Shown: positions 51,075-60,464, counted from the first letter of the stretch. The stretch is DNA of 64,000 nt from Mucilaginibacter sp. (GCF_028288185.1 NZ_JAQBOF010000037.1:1-64000); one strand, 5' to 3'. Numbers and translations: made by a program. The notes: a model not told the origin generated them from the letters alone.

Positions 51075-53828
51075 ATGCAATTAATTAACGAAGAAGACCT
51101 GCGCGACACCGTGCTCACGGCGCCTATCGGCATCTGTATTTTAAATGCGGACACCCTGATCGCCGAAATACTGAACGATAAATTTCAGGAAGTCGCCGGC
51201 AAGCCGCGGGAGGCGATCATCGGCCACTGGTACTGGAAACCTTTTGCCGAAGCAAAAGCTTACTACGAAGCGGCGCTGGCTGGCGTTGTAGCCACTGGTG
51301 AACCTTTTTATGCCAATGAAGTACCGCTCCTGCTGATCCGGCATGGCCGCGAAGAAAAAGTCTTTGTTACTTTTGTTTACGCGCCGGTCAAAGATAAGGG
51401 CGGCAAGGTCCGCAAAGTCGCCGTCTGGGTACTGGAAAATACCCACCAGGTCAATGAGCGCGAAAAGGTCGCAACTGCTAAAGCTGCGCTGCAACGCGAG
51501 CGCGACCGGCTGCGAGAATTTTTTATGCAGGCGCCCGCGGGTATCTGCATCGTGAGCGGCAGCGAGCTCGTGTACGAACTGGTCAACCCGCTGTACCAGC
51601 AACTCTTTCCCGGCCGGGATCTCCTCGGCAAACCCCTGCTCGAAGCACTCCCGGAAATCAAAGGCACGCCCATCTGGGATCATTTGCAGGAGGTTTACCA
51701 AACCGGCAAAACCTTTGAAGGCAACGAACTGCTGGTCCCGCTCGCGCGGACACCCGATGGGCCGGTAGAAGATCGTTATTTTAATTTTATCTACCAGGCC
51801 AGGCAGGGTGAAAGCGGCGAGGCGGATGGCATCGTTGTTTTTGTCATCGAAGTCACGGAGACCGTGACGACAAAAAAAGCCATCCTGGAACGGGAACGGC
51901 AGCTGCGCAGCCTGGTCATGACCTCGCACTACGGCCTGATGATCCTGACCGGCCGGGAATGGAAGATCGAACTCGTCAACCAGCAAATTGCCATGCTCTG
52001 GCAAAAGGAACTGGCGGAGATCACCGGTAAGAAACTGATGCAGGTACTGCCTGAACTGGAAGGCCAGTCTTTCCCGGCACTGCTAGACCAGGTTTTTGAT
52101 ACCGGCATTGCCTATGCCGGGGAAGAAGAGCGGTTCTATCTCGAATCGTCTGAAGGGCGGGTATTAAAGTATGTTAGTTTTTATTACGACCCGATGTTTG
52201 ATGCGGCCGGCCATACCGCGGGCATCATAGTCGCCTGCGAGGATGTCACCGAAAAAGTGAAGGCGCGCGAACTGTTGAAGGAAAGCTACAACGAGCAACA
52301 ATCAGTCAATGAGGAGCTGTATGCTTCCAATGAAGAACTCGCCGCGACTAACGAAGCATTGATGACCGTGCAACAGCGCCTGGAAGATACCAACCAGAAA
52401 CTGGCTGCGAGCGAGTCGCGCTTACGAATGGCGATTGAAGCCACCAACCTGGGTACCTGGGAGTACCAGCCGACGACGGGCGAATTATACTGGTCTCGCG
52501 AATGCCGGGATATTTACGGCATCCCCGAAGGCGAGCAGCCCAACTTTAAAACTTTTTCTGAGCATATTCACCCGGAAGATCGCGACCGCGTGCAAAAGAC
52601 GATCACACGCAGCCTCGATCCGCAGGGCGGCGGGAAATATGACCTCAATTACCGCATCCTCCGTTTCGGCAACCAGGAGACCCGCTGGATCAGGGCCCAG
52701 GGTATTGTTTATTTTGATAACAACCAGGCAACCCGCTTTGTCGGCACGGTGCTGGACATCAACGAAATGAAACTGGCTGAGGAAAAAAGCGCCAAGCTCG
52801 CCGCCATCATTGAAACTTCGGATGATGCCATCATTAGTAAAACCCTTGAGAGCGTCATTACCAGCTGGAACGATTCCGCGCAGCGGATGTTCGGCTACAC
52901 GGCCGATGAAATGATCGGGGAAAGCATTTATAAACTCATCCCGGCAGACCGTCAGCAAGAAGAGCCGCAGATCCTTGCCCGTTTAAAGTCCGGCGACCGC
53001 GTTGAGCATTTTGAAACCAAACGTCTGGCCAAGGATGGCCGGCTGATCGACGTATCGCTCACCATATCGCCGATCAAGGACCCCGAAGGCCGGATCATCG
53101 GCCTGTCCAAGATTGCCCGCGATATCACCGAAAGGAAACTGGACGAGATCCGGAAAAACGATTTCATCGGTATGGTGAGCCACGAACTCAAAACGCCGCT
53201 GACCTCGCTGAACGCGTTGCTCCAGATGGCCAGCCTGAAGTTAAAGGACAGTTCCGATGGCTTCCTCGCCAATGCGATGGAAAAATCCACCACCCAGGTG
53301 AAACGGATGACCGCCATAATTAATGGCTTCCTGAATATTTCGCGGTTGGAATCGGGTAAGATCCACATCGAAAAGCAGAGCTTTGAGATCGAGAGCCTGA
53401 TCAGCGATATGGTGAGCGAAGCGCAGCTCACCGCCGGTGCCCACGACATCCGCTTCGCTCAATGCGCGGCCTTACAAGTGAGCGCGGATCGCGATAAGAT
53501 CGGCTCGGTCATCTCCAATCTGATCAGCAATGCCATCAAATACTCACCTAAGGGCAGAAACATCGAAGTGGCCTGCCATAGCAACGAAAAAGAGCTCATT
53601 GTCAGCGTGAAAGACGAAGGCATGGGCATCAAACCGGATGACCTCGGCAAGATATTTGACCGCTATTACCGCGTGGAATCCAGTCACACGCACCATATTT
53701 CCGGTTTCGGCATTGGCCTGTACCTGAGCGCCGAGATCATCCGGCGACATGACGGGCGCATTTGGGCGGAAAGCCAAAGCGGTGTAGGCTCAACTTTTTA
53801 TTTCAGCCTGCCGGTCCAGTCTTCTTAA
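51075..53828 (+). CDS. Orphan sensor histidine kinase with five PAS-type units
   Basis: ATG 51075 is preferred over 51006 because the first PAS domain (TVLTAPIGICILNADTLIAEIL) starts at once. Protein of 917 residues, soluble. Three PAS units in succession (to ~residue 395) share the pattern LPE-I-G-P-x-W/FPALL. A coiled-coil stretch follows (NEELYASNEELAATNEALM), then PAS/PAC units ~455-570 and ~580-690. HisKA has His703 in GMVSHELKTPLTS. The ATPase core has ISNLISNAIKYSP, DEGMGI and GFGIGLY. No receiver domain is present. The upstream 50773-51074 gap has no gene that I can support. Confidence 0.88.
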   Translation: MQLINEEDLRDTVLTAPIGICILNADTLIAEILNDKFQEVAGKPREAIIGHWYWKPFAEAKAYYEAALAGVVATGEPFYANEVPLLLIRHGREEKVFVTFVYAPVKDKGGKVRKVAVWVLENTHQVNEREKVATAKAALQRERDRLREFFMQAPAGICIVSGSELVYELVNPLYQQLFPGRDLLGKPLLEALPEIKGTPIWDHLQEVYQTGKTFEGNELLVPLARTPDGPVEDRYFNFIYQARQGESGEADGIVVFVIEVTETVTTKKAILERERQLRSLVMTSHYGLMILTGREWKIELVNQQIAMLWQKELAEITGKKLMQVLPELEGQSFPALLDQVFDTGIAYAGEEERFYLESSEGRVLKYVSFYYDPMFDAAGHTAGIIVACEDVTEKVKARELLKESYNEQQSVNEELYASNEELAATNEALMTVQQRLEDTNQKLAASESRLRMAIEATNLGTWEYQPTTGELYWSRECRDIYGIPEGEQPNFKTFSEHIHPEDRDRVQKTITRSLDPQGGGKYDLNYRILRFGNQETRWIRAQGIVYFDNNQATRFVGTVLDINEMKLAEEKSAKLAAIIETSDDAIISKTLESVITSWNDSAQRMFGYTADEMIGESIYKLIPADRQQEEPQILARLKSGDRVEHFETKRLAKDGRLIDVSLTISPIKDPEGRIIGLSKIARDITERKLDEIRKNDFIGMVSHELKTPLTSLNALLQMASLKLKDSSDGFLANAMEKSTTQVKRMTAIINGFLNISRLESGKIHIEKQSFEIESLISDMVSEAQLTAGAHDIRFAQCAALQVSADRDKIGSVISNLISNAIKYSPKGRNIEVACHSNEKELIVSVKDEGMGIKPDDLGKIFDRYYRVESSHTHHISGFGIGLYLSAEIIRRHDGRIWAESQSGVGSTFYFSLPVQSS

Positions 53829-53855
53829 AAAAGGGGATACCTCCTGGCATCCCCT
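53826..53855 (-). terminator. Terminator of the DUF421-YciE operon end
   Basis: On the minus strand, aggggat pairs with atcccct, followed by a run of six T. It lies 23 nt after the YciE-like stop, and the T-run covers the last codon of the convergent kinase gene. Confidence 0.8.
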
Positions 53856-53878
53856 GATCTTCAAAATTAGCATTGGAC

Positions 53879-54436
53879 TTATTCTACTTCTGCGGCAGCG
53901 GCTTCATTTACATAATTTTCGGCTACCTGGGTCAACAGGGAATCGGCATTTTTTTCTTCGGCTAAGGTTTCCTCGAACAGGCTTTGTGCTTCGCTGTAAC
54001 CTAAAGTTCCGGCTAAGGTGCGCAGTGTACCGTATGAAGCGATCTCATAATGCTCTACTTTTTGAGCGGCAGAGATGATCGCTACATCGCGTACTTCGGT
54101 TCCTTTATCCGTATCCGATAGCAGTTCGGTGGCTTCCTCCAATAAGCCTTCCATAGCCAGGCATTTTTTTGCTACGGCTTTTTCGCCAATAGATTCAAAA
54201 ACGCTTTCCAGGCGGACCACATGGTTCTTGGTTTCCTCCAGATGGGTGGTGATGGTTTGTTTCAGTTCTTCCGAGGTCGCTCCTTTGATCATCTTAGGCA
54301 GGGCGGCAACCAAATGCTTTTCAGCCCAGTAAATGTCCTTGATTTCATCAATAAATAGTTCTTTTAAAGCGCTTTCAGCTTCCGGTGTACGGCTTGCAGC
54401 TGCTGCCGCCGCACCTCTGTTTGTTTTTGTAGGCAT
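53879..54436 (-). CDS. YciE/YciF-type ferritin-like protein (DUF892)
   Basis: Protein of 185 residues with an Ala/Thr-rich N-terminal tail and then DUF892: LKELFIDEIKDIYWAEKHLVAALPKMI, then TTHLEETKNHVVRLESVFESIG and KVEHYEIASYGTL. The conserved Glu and His residues of a di-iron four-helix bundle are present, so iron or manganese binding is likely. It is the final gene of the minus-strand operon, 62 bp after DUF421, and has a paralogue domain at 61421. Confidence 0.92.
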   Translation of the reverse strand: MPTKTNRGAAAAAASRTPEAESALKELFIDEIKDIYWAEKHLVAALPKMIKGATSEELKQTITTHLEETKNHVVRLESVFESIGEKAVAKKCLAMEGLLEEATELLSDTDKGTEVRDVAIISAAQKVEHYEIASYGTLRTLAGTLGYSEAQSLFEETLAEEKNADSLLTQVAENYVNEAAAAEVE

Positions 54437-54498
54437 AATTGTAGATTTAAATGATTCTTATTTACGTGTATGCTGTACAATTCTTATTCCAAAAAGTC

Positions 54499-54984
54499 TT
54501 ATTTTTTGATAGCACTGATTTCTCCGTTGCGTTCCATATAAACTTTTTCAATTTTGCCCATATCTTCAGTGAGTGCCGATTTACGGACACCCTGCATGAG
54601 GTCTTCCTGGCAAACCAGCGCCTTTTTCATGTTCTCTTTTTTGAACATTCCGTCCTCAAAAAGCAGTATTTTCTCGCCTTCAATAAAGCGGCCGAAAGGT
54701 TTGCTGCTGGCGATCAGCCAGCCTATAAAGCGGTGCAGGAGGACGATCACAAAACAGCAAACAACCACTGGTGCAAAATCCGATGCACCCACGACTGCGC
54801 GGCTCATGATAGCACCCAGCGATATCGTTATGATATTATCCAGCGGCGAACGCACACCAAAAGAACGGCGGCCTGAAATGCGAATGAGGATGAGGGCGAT
54901 AAAGAACATTACAATACCCCGGTCGCTCATTTGAAGTGCGTTAAGGTCCTTGCCCTCGCCAAAAAATTTTAATAACAGTTCCAT
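54499..54984 (-). CDS. DUF421 (YetF-like) membrane protein
   Basis: Protein of 161 residues with three N-terminal membrane helices (MSDRGIVMFFIALILIRISGRR, the SPLDNIITISLGAIMSRAV segment, and FAPVVVCCFVIVLLHRFIGW). The soluble C-terminal domain has FIEGEKILLFEDGMFKKENMKKA and VCQEDLMQGVRK, the DUF421 signature. Such proteins are induced in stress and sporulation in other bacteria; molecular function is unknown. It lies 23 bp after the small membrane peptide gene. Confidence 0.9.
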   Translation of the reverse strand: MELLLKFFGEGKDLNALQMSDRGIVMFFIALILIRISGRRSFGVRSPLDNIITISLGAIMSRAVVGASDFAPVVVCCFVIVLLHRFIGWLIASSKPFGRFIEGEKILLFEDGMFKKENMKKALVCQEDLMQGVRKSALTEDMGKIEKVYMERNGEISAIKK

Positions 54985-55007
54985 AGCAATTGATTTTGGT
55001 CTATAAA

Positions 55008-55136
55008 TCAGTTCTTTTTGCCGCAGACAGCTACGGGCTTCTTTAACACTGCCGCCGGTTGCCGGCCGATGCCCCAGGCGATGCCTATCAGTAGTATAAG
55101 GATAGCCAGCATGATTTGGGTTCTTTTGTTTTTCAT
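55008..55136 (-). CDS. 42-residue single-pass membrane peptide
   Basis: ATG 55136 overlaps the pyrophosphatase stop as ATGA. The peptide has a basic start (MKNKRTQ), a helix IMLAILILLIGIAWGIG and a short tail ending VAVCGKKN. It is 23 bp before DUF421, so the coupling on both sides supports a real gene. Confidence 0.65.
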   Translation of the reverse strand: MKNKRTQIMLAILILLIGIAWGIGRQPAAVLKKPVAVCGKKN

Positions 55137-55615
55137 TGACTTAATAATTTGGCAGCCTGCCGGGCGGTTAACCGTGCAGTCACTTGAAATGCTTTGCCGG
55201 CCTGTTCGTTATAATTCTTAAAAAAGGCTTCTAGCTGATTCAGGATCGCTTCTGGCAATTGTTCCAGTGTTTGAATTTCAGCAAATAGCTGCGAGACATC
55301 GGACACGCCGATAAAACGGTCATTACTCATAGTTTCGCCATTACGCTCGGTTTGCTCCGCCTGCAGCGCGCCGATGATGCGGCAGTCGATCAGACAACCG
55401 GGAAAAGTGGCGTCCTCAGAAACCACGATGATATCCAGCGGGTCGCCGTCCTCACCTTTGGTACCGGGAATCATCCCGAAATCGAACGGGAAGGTCAGCC
55501 CGGCCGGCAGGATCTTGCTCAGCTTGAACCGCTTTTCTTTGGGTTCATAATCAAACTTCTGGTTAAAGCCTTTGGGGCATTCGATCATGGCAGTAACGAT
55601 CTTTTCTGTTTTCAT
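55133..55615 (-). CDS. ppa: Inorganic pyrophosphatase
   Basis: Hydrolyses pyrophosphate to two phosphates. Protein of 160 residues of the soluble family I type, with the DGDPLDIIVVS signature carrying the metal-binding Asp residues and FPFDFGMIPGTKGE before it. It is rather short, and the usual C-terminal K-WKK-type motif is replaced by a helix (EAFFKNYNEQAGKAF), so it is a divergent member. It is coupled by ATGA overlaps to DUF2252 upstream and the small peptide downstream. Confidence 0.87.
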   Translation of the reverse strand: MKTEKIVTAMIECPKGFNQKFDYEPKEKRFKLSKILPAGLTFPFDFGMIPGTKGEDGDPLDIIVVSEDATFPGCLIDCRIIGALQAEQTERNGETMSNDRFIGVSDVSQLFAEIQTLEQLPEAILNQLEAFFKNYNEQAGKAFQVTARLTARQAAKLLSQ

Positions 55616-56811
55616 AAGAGGCCTCCTTCGTATGCTTTTAAATAACTTTTATAATAGCTTTTGGTTTTGGCGGCATATTTCTTCGCATACGCAATCACGG
55701 TTTCCTGCCAGCCTTGGTCCAAACCAAAGGCCATCAGCTCATCGATGATCGCCGAGCCCTGTATGCCGCCGCTGCGCAATTGAGCGGACGCGGTCAGCGC
55801 GGCCATATCATTAATGACCTGATACATATCCCGGTAACTGTCTTTGAGTAATTTGAACCTGATCGTGTCTTTAACTGGCTGTAATTCCTGTAAAATATAG
55901 GACTCGCCGCGAAAGATGGTGGTGCTGAGCAAGGCTGCCGGTACGTTTTGCAGCCGCTGCTGGACACTGATCACCCTTGCGGCCTCGCTTTCCCATTGCA
56001 GTTGTTGCACGGTGATATAAGACAATAACGATGATGCACGGGCCTGCTTCATATCCAGTAAAAGATATTTATTCTTGGTATTGGTGCTTTTAAGCAGGAA
56101 CAAATAGCGTTTGACACCGATGCTTCCAGTACCAGCCAGCCGGAACACCGCGCTGATGACCTCGTAATTATAGGGGCCATCGCTGCTGGTTTTGATCCAT
56201 TCATTGATGTGTGCCTTGAGTTCTCCCCGCAGCTTTTTATCCACTTTGAAGTGCCGTTCATCCTCCAGCGAGAGCATGATCCGTTTTTTCTTGCTTACCG
56301 TGCGTTTTTTGAGCAGCTCTTTTTTGCCGCTTTTTGTGGCGGCAGTCAGGAAATCGTAAACGATTCCTTTAGCTGTACGCGGCTCTATACTGATGGACTT
56401 ACCTTTAGCCAGGGTAGCAGAATAGGTTTTTAAAAACAGGCCTGCCATCTTTGTTGCTTTTTCGGGTTCGATCTTTAAATGGTCGAAGGCGACAAAAATA
56501 CTGGCGAGCATCCGGGCCAGTTCATAACTAACCGGGGCTAGTAACCCCTCATCAAAATCATTCAGGTCAAAATACACCAGTTTGTTATCCCCTTTATAAC
56601 TGCCGAAGTTCTCGATATGCAGGTCACCACATATCCAGCCCAGCGGCGAAAGTGGTAAGGCCTCTGCCGCCGCCAGGTCTTCGTAGAATAAATGGCAGGT
56701 GCCTCGAAAAAAGGCAAAGGCATTTTCTGCCATCGCCTCATATTTAAGCTGCACCTTATCCGGCAAAAGGCTCGCATTAAAATTTTTCAATCGTTCGGCA
56801 AGGCTCGTCAT
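55612..56811 (-). CDS. DUF2252 protein (kinase-like fold)
   Basis: Protein of 399 residues. The pattern FFRGTCHLFYEDL, GWICGDLHIENFGSYKG and YFDLNDFDEGLLAPVSYELARML is the DUF2252 motif set; it resembles the phosphotransferase/protein-kinase-like fold (GDLHxxNF as catalytic loop, DFD as metal site). Substrate is unknown. It is coupled to the pyrophosphatase (ATGA), suggesting phosphoryl-transfer chemistry that makes pyrophosphate; that link is inference. Confidence 0.9.
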   Translation of the reverse strand: MTSLAERLKNFNASLLPDKVQLKYEAMAENAFAFFRGTCHLFYEDLAAAEALPLSPLGWICGDLHIENFGSYKGDNKLVYFDLNDFDEGLLAPVSYELARMLASIFVAFDHLKIEPEKATKMAGLFLKTYSATLAKGKSISIEPRTAKGIVYDFLTAATKSGKKELLKKRTVSKKKRIMLSLEDERHFKVDKKLRGELKAHINEWIKTSSDGPYNYEVISAVFRLAGTGSIGVKRYLFLLKSTNTKNKYLLLDMKQARASSLLSYITVQQLQWESEAARVISVQQRLQNVPAALLSTTIFRGESYILQELQPVKDTIRFKLLKDSYRDMYQVINDMAALTASAQLRSGGIQGSAIIDELMAFGLDQGWQETVIAYAKKYAAKTKSYYKSYLKAYEGGLL

Positions 56812-56824
56812 AATTTGTTAGGTT

Positions 56825-57277
56825 TTATGCAGGTTTGCGATTGCCTGATTTTCTTTTCTGATTCGCTTCCGCCGCGTCAATCGAATGCGTACTGGTGAGG
56901 TCGGCATCCCGCTGCGCCAGGCTGGATAATTTGATATAGAATTTATATAAATGATCCAGTTCTTCTTCGGTTAGGTCTTCAATATTAACCATCCGGTTAC
57001 TGGTGCCTTCATGCGAGGCCAGCAGCTCGTTCAGTTTGAGATGGATGGCCTTGGAGTCCTTGTTTTGCGATTTCTGGATCAAGAAGACCATTAAAAAGGT
57101 AATGATGGTTGTGCCGGTATTAATGATGAGCTGCCAGGTGTCCGAATAGTGAAATACGGGACCGGTGACCAGCCAGACCACAATGACTGAGATGGCGGTA
57201 AAAAACGCCGCAGAACTGCCGGTGGCCAGCGTCGCCCAGTTGGAAAAGCTCTCAAAAAAGTTTTTTTTCTTTTTCAT
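56825..57277 (-). CDS. Low-affinity iron permease family protein
   Basis: Protein of 150 residues with two membrane helices (SSAAFFTAISVIVVWLVTGP and IINTGTTIITFLMVFLIQ) and the conserved QKSQNKDSKAIHLKLNELL helix. This is the low-affinity iron permease family; true iron transport is not proven in most bacteria. The Lys-rich start (MKKKKNFFESFSNWA) and a charged tail are typical. Coupled to MscS by ATGA and 13 bp before DUF2252. Confidence 0.87.
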   Translation of the reverse strand: MKKKKNFFESFSNWATLATGSSAAFFTAISVIVVWLVTGPVFHYSDTWQLIINTGTTIITFLMVFLIQKSQNKDSKAIHLKLNELLASHEGTSNRMVNIEDLTEEELDHLYKFYIKLSSLAQRDADLTSTHSIDAAEANQKRKSGNRKPA

Positions 57278-58062
57278 GGTAAACCTCCTATTTTGACACC
57301 CGTATCCTTGAGGTCCTGTAAAATGGCTTCCTGCAGGATCAGTCTCGTGTCTTCAAAACCGTGCGCAGCGACCCAGACATTAATAACTAAGGTAAAGCTG
57401 TCGGGTTCCAGCAACGACACCCCGATCCTTCGTTCGGGTGTTTTTAAACACGCTTCTTCCTCATCGATTGTTTTACTGATGACGCCCTTTGCCTGTTTTG
57501 TATCCACAGCGTTGCTAAACTTATAGCTAATATCCAGCCTGCGGCTGCCTTCGCGGCTAATATTGATGATCATATTATTTGACAGCATACTATTGGGAAG
57601 GATGACCGAACGGTTGTCAAACGTAGTCACCAGGGTATAAAAGATCTGAATAGATGTGACTGTGCCTTCAATACCGTTGGTTAGGATATTATCGCCCACC
57701 ACGAAAGGTTTTAATAACATGATGAGGATGCCGCTGGCAAAGTTCTGCAGGGTGCCCGATAAAGCCAGGCCCACGGCCACGCCAAAAGCACCCACTAATG
57801 CGGTGAACAGCGTCATCTGGATGCCCATGATCTGCATGACCCCTAAGACCAAAAGGATGCGCAACGCAATACCGAGGATGCTGATCAGGAACGGTTTGAG
57901 CGTCGGATCGACCCCTTTGCGGTGCATGCCGCGGTGCGACCAGCTTAACAGTAATTTGATCATCCATAAACCAATAAAAAGGACCAGCATCCCCACGAGG
58001 AAGCGCGGCCCGTAACGAATCACCCAGTCGTAAGCCTGGTTATAAAACTTTTCGATTTTCAT
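57274..58062 (-). CDS. MscS-family mechanosensitive channel
   Basis: Releases solutes upon hypo-osmotic shock. Protein of 262 residues with three membrane helices. The pore helix TM3 has ALVGAFGVAVGLALSGTLQNFASGILIML (the Gly/Ala-packed segment) and FVVGDNILTNGIEGTVTSIQI starts the beta domain. Length and order are those of small MscS. ATGA overlaps link it to both neighbours, so it is part of a tightly coupled operon. Confidence 0.93.
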   Translation of the reverse strand: MKIEKFYNQAYDWVIRYGPRFLVGMLVLFIGLWMIKLLLSWSHRGMHRKGVDPTLKPFLISILGIALRILLVLGVMQIMGIQMTLFTALVGAFGVAVGLALSGTLQNFASGILIMLLKPFVVGDNILTNGIEGTVTSIQIFYTLVTTFDNRSVILPNSMLSNNMIINISREGSRRLDISYKFSNAVDTKQAKGVISKTIDEEEACLKTPERRIGVSLLEPDSFTLVINVWVAAHGFEDTRLILQEAILQDLKDTGVKIGGLP

Positions 58063-60269
58063 GATTTCCAGCTGATATGGATTACACTGTCGCCGGGCAC
58101 TGTAAATTCCAGGTGTCCTTCTCTCGTTTGTTCTCCTTTAACAACTTTTTTACTGCCGTTCAATGTCACCGAGAATTCGGGCATTTTCCCTTTATCCGTT
58201 TTCACCAGCATCAGGCGGCAGGCCAGCCTGGAATCGCCGGCAAGTTTGAAATTAGCAGGGCGGTGTTTTTTAGGGGAGAACCCGTAGGTAGGGTAATCGG
58301 TATAGATCATAAAAGGTCTTCCTTCCACCTGCATATAGTGTCGCGGCAGGATACCAAAAGCGTTGCCCGCGCCATAAACTTCCTGGCCGACCTCGCCTGA
58401 TTTTTCCCAGCCGTCGTGCATGTCTTCCAGCGCGATCCAGAGGTTTGGGTCTACCTCGCCGGTCTTGACCTCCTCCGACAACATCTCTTTTGGTAACATG
58501 GTTGGATAATAGTATACCGCCCGTTCTACCAGGAAACGGATATATTCTGCTAATAGCAGGCGTACAGATGGCAGGATTTCCTGCCCTTCGGCGTGGTGCA
58601 GATAATCGTGGAAGGCGCAAAACACTTCCTGTTCTTCATATACAGCCGTATAAGGTGCATCGTTTAACGGGAAAAGCGCAAAAAAGGACGGAAAGTTTTT
58701 TCCGTAACCATAGTTGCAATCCCATAAGCTGACGTTTTTGAAAACATTGGACAGGCACAGGTAGCTCAGCTCCTTATAAACTTCTTTTTTAGTGATCTTA
58801 TATAAGCGCAACAGGGCCCCCGAAGAAAATGCCGTATTGTTGGCTTGGTAAAAAAGTTCGAAACCCAGCCCCTTCAGTTTTTGTGCTGATTTTTCAGCTT
58901 CCGCTAAAAATCTCTTTTCCCCCGTCAGTTCCCAGGCCTGCAGCATCACGTGGGCATACAAGCCTGGCACATCCTTTTCGCCGCCTTTACCGGGCTGGGT
59001 TTCCTCCTTTACAACCTCCAGCGTATCCATTTTATAAAATACCGGCCAGGAATAATCAAAATGACGGGCCACTTTGATGGCGAAGTCCAGGGAATCGAGG
59101 AATAACTTTTCTGCGGTCTTATCACCCTTCAGGGCTAGGCGGGACAGGTTGAGTAAAGGGTGATTAAGATACCAGGAGTCCATCACCATGGGTTTCTTGT
59201 GCTCTTCTTCACCTTGCATGTTATGGGCCACTTTGGGGTGCCAGCGCATAATGGTGCCAAGTTCTTTGTTATAAAAAGCCGGCAGGCCGTCTTTGATCTT
59301 TTTCATGACTGCCAACTGCGAATCGTTCCATTCCACATAGTCAAACAACGGCAGCAAGATCGCAAGTTGCACCATGATCTCCGGGGGCGTGGCGTAATCG
59401 CAGACATAAGCGTTAAAATAGTGATGCCCGTCCACTTGCGACCAGCAGCCGGGGCTGTCCATCAGATCTGTCAGGCCTTTATTCAATATTTCCGGCCAGT
59501 GCTGATAATGGGTAGGCGGTTTGGGTAAAGCCAGGTAAACATCGGCCAACAAGTTCAGGTATTGTCTGACCATAGCCGATTCATCCGCCGGTACTTCTTC
59601 AGAAAAAGAAACCAGGGCGTCACTCAACATATAGGTCTTGCCTGCTTCAAGTGGTTTGTTTTTGAGTGTTGGCGGTAAGGCGAAGCCGATTTCGGGCCAT
59701 TCGCCGCCCACGGTGTCCCCGGCCGAGGTTTCGGTAATCTGGTTGTAATCCGCCAGGGAAGTTAGGTTTTGCAAATATAATATGGAGCCCGCCTTTGGCC
59801 GGGTCAGGCTAAAATAGAGCTGGCCGGACCGCGTGCCGACCTGGCTGACCTTAATCTCGCCTTCAGCCAGGATGTCGCTGCCCGCTGCGCCCAGGGGCAC
59901 GATGTCCCGCGGCCAGTAAGGGAACAGCAACGATGCCGATGGGGTCAGCGCACTTGTAAAATGTAAAACCGGGGTGCCCTCATCCGGCAATTGGAAGGTC
60001 GCCTCATAATCACCAATCAAAGACCCGATCTGAAGAATGACCCGGCCATTTTTCTCGGTCACCTTTTTAATCTCCAGCTGATCATTGGGCGAATAGGCCA
60101 GGCGGAAAGCGATCCGGCTGCCTTTAGGCCAGGACACCACGATCCACAGGGAATCCTGGATCAGATATACCTTAAAAAGATAGCCTCGCTCTTGTTCGTA
60201 AACTGGCGGAAGATCGGGCTCGTTCAGGGCGGCATTAACATTTAACAGCCAGGGTGATATTGCATTCAT
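58059..60269 (-). CDS. Large uncharacterised protein, probable glycoside-active (alpha/alpha) barrel
   Basis: Protein of 736 residues from ATG 60269; the frame is open to 60362 (767 residues), but those 31 residues look unlike a natural N-terminus. The first ~250 residues (WLLNVNAALNEPDLPPVYEQERGY, later LPDEGTPVLHF) are beta-rich. The rest has repeated helical pairs with aromatic residues (DSWYLNHPLLNLSRLALKG, WPVFYKMDTLEVV, CNYGYGKNFPSFFALF), suggesting an alpha/alpha toroid as in many glycosidases or lyases. No signal peptide. The last 4 bp overlap mscS. Function is not assigned. Confidence 0.6.
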   Translation of the reverse strand: MNAISPWLLNVNAALNEPDLPPVYEQERGYLFKVYLIQDSLWIVVSWPKGSRIAFRLAYSPNDQLEIKKVTEKNGRVILQIGSLIGDYEATFQLPDEGTPVLHFTSALTPSASLLFPYWPRDIVPLGAAGSDILAEGEIKVSQVGTRSGQLYFSLTRPKAGSILYLQNLTSLADYNQITETSAGDTVGGEWPEIGFALPPTLKNKPLEAGKTYMLSDALVSFSEEVPADESAMVRQYLNLLADVYLALPKPPTHYQHWPEILNKGLTDLMDSPGCWSQVDGHHYFNAYVCDYATPPEIMVQLAILLPLFDYVEWNDSQLAVMKKIKDGLPAFYNKELGTIMRWHPKVAHNMQGEEEHKKPMVMDSWYLNHPLLNLSRLALKGDKTAEKLFLDSLDFAIKVARHFDYSWPVFYKMDTLEVVKEETQPGKGGEKDVPGLYAHVMLQAWELTGEKRFLAEAEKSAQKLKGLGFELFYQANNTAFSSGALLRLYKITKKEVYKELSYLCLSNVFKNVSLWDCNYGYGKNFPSFFALFPLNDAPYTAVYEEQEVFCAFHDYLHHAEGQEILPSVRLLLAEYIRFLVERAVYYYPTMLPKEMLSEEVKTGEVDPNLWIALEDMHDGWEKSGEVGQEVYGAGNAFGILPRHYMQVEGRPFMIYTDYPTYGFSPKKHRPANFKLAGDSRLACRLMLVKTDKGKMPEFSVTLNGSKKVVKGEQTREGHLEFTVPGDSVIHISWKS

Positions 60270-60464
60270 TGTAAAAAAATAATCGTTAAGCAAATTTTTA
60301 TACTCCGTGAGCGCTGCGGTAGCGCCAATAAAAAAAGGGTAAAACATTAACTGATTAGGCATATTTTTGTTTTTAATTTCTTTATAAATTATATTATTAA
60401 TTCAAAGCACGTGTTTGGACTGAAAATTGTATGCTGTCTAATTCACCTTTCAAAATCTACAACT

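Noticed and set aside
51141..52004. 287-codon open frame on the minus strand
   Set aside because: It is antisense to a well-supported PAS kinase gene, has no recognisable domain, and long antisense frames are expected in GC-richer coding DNA.
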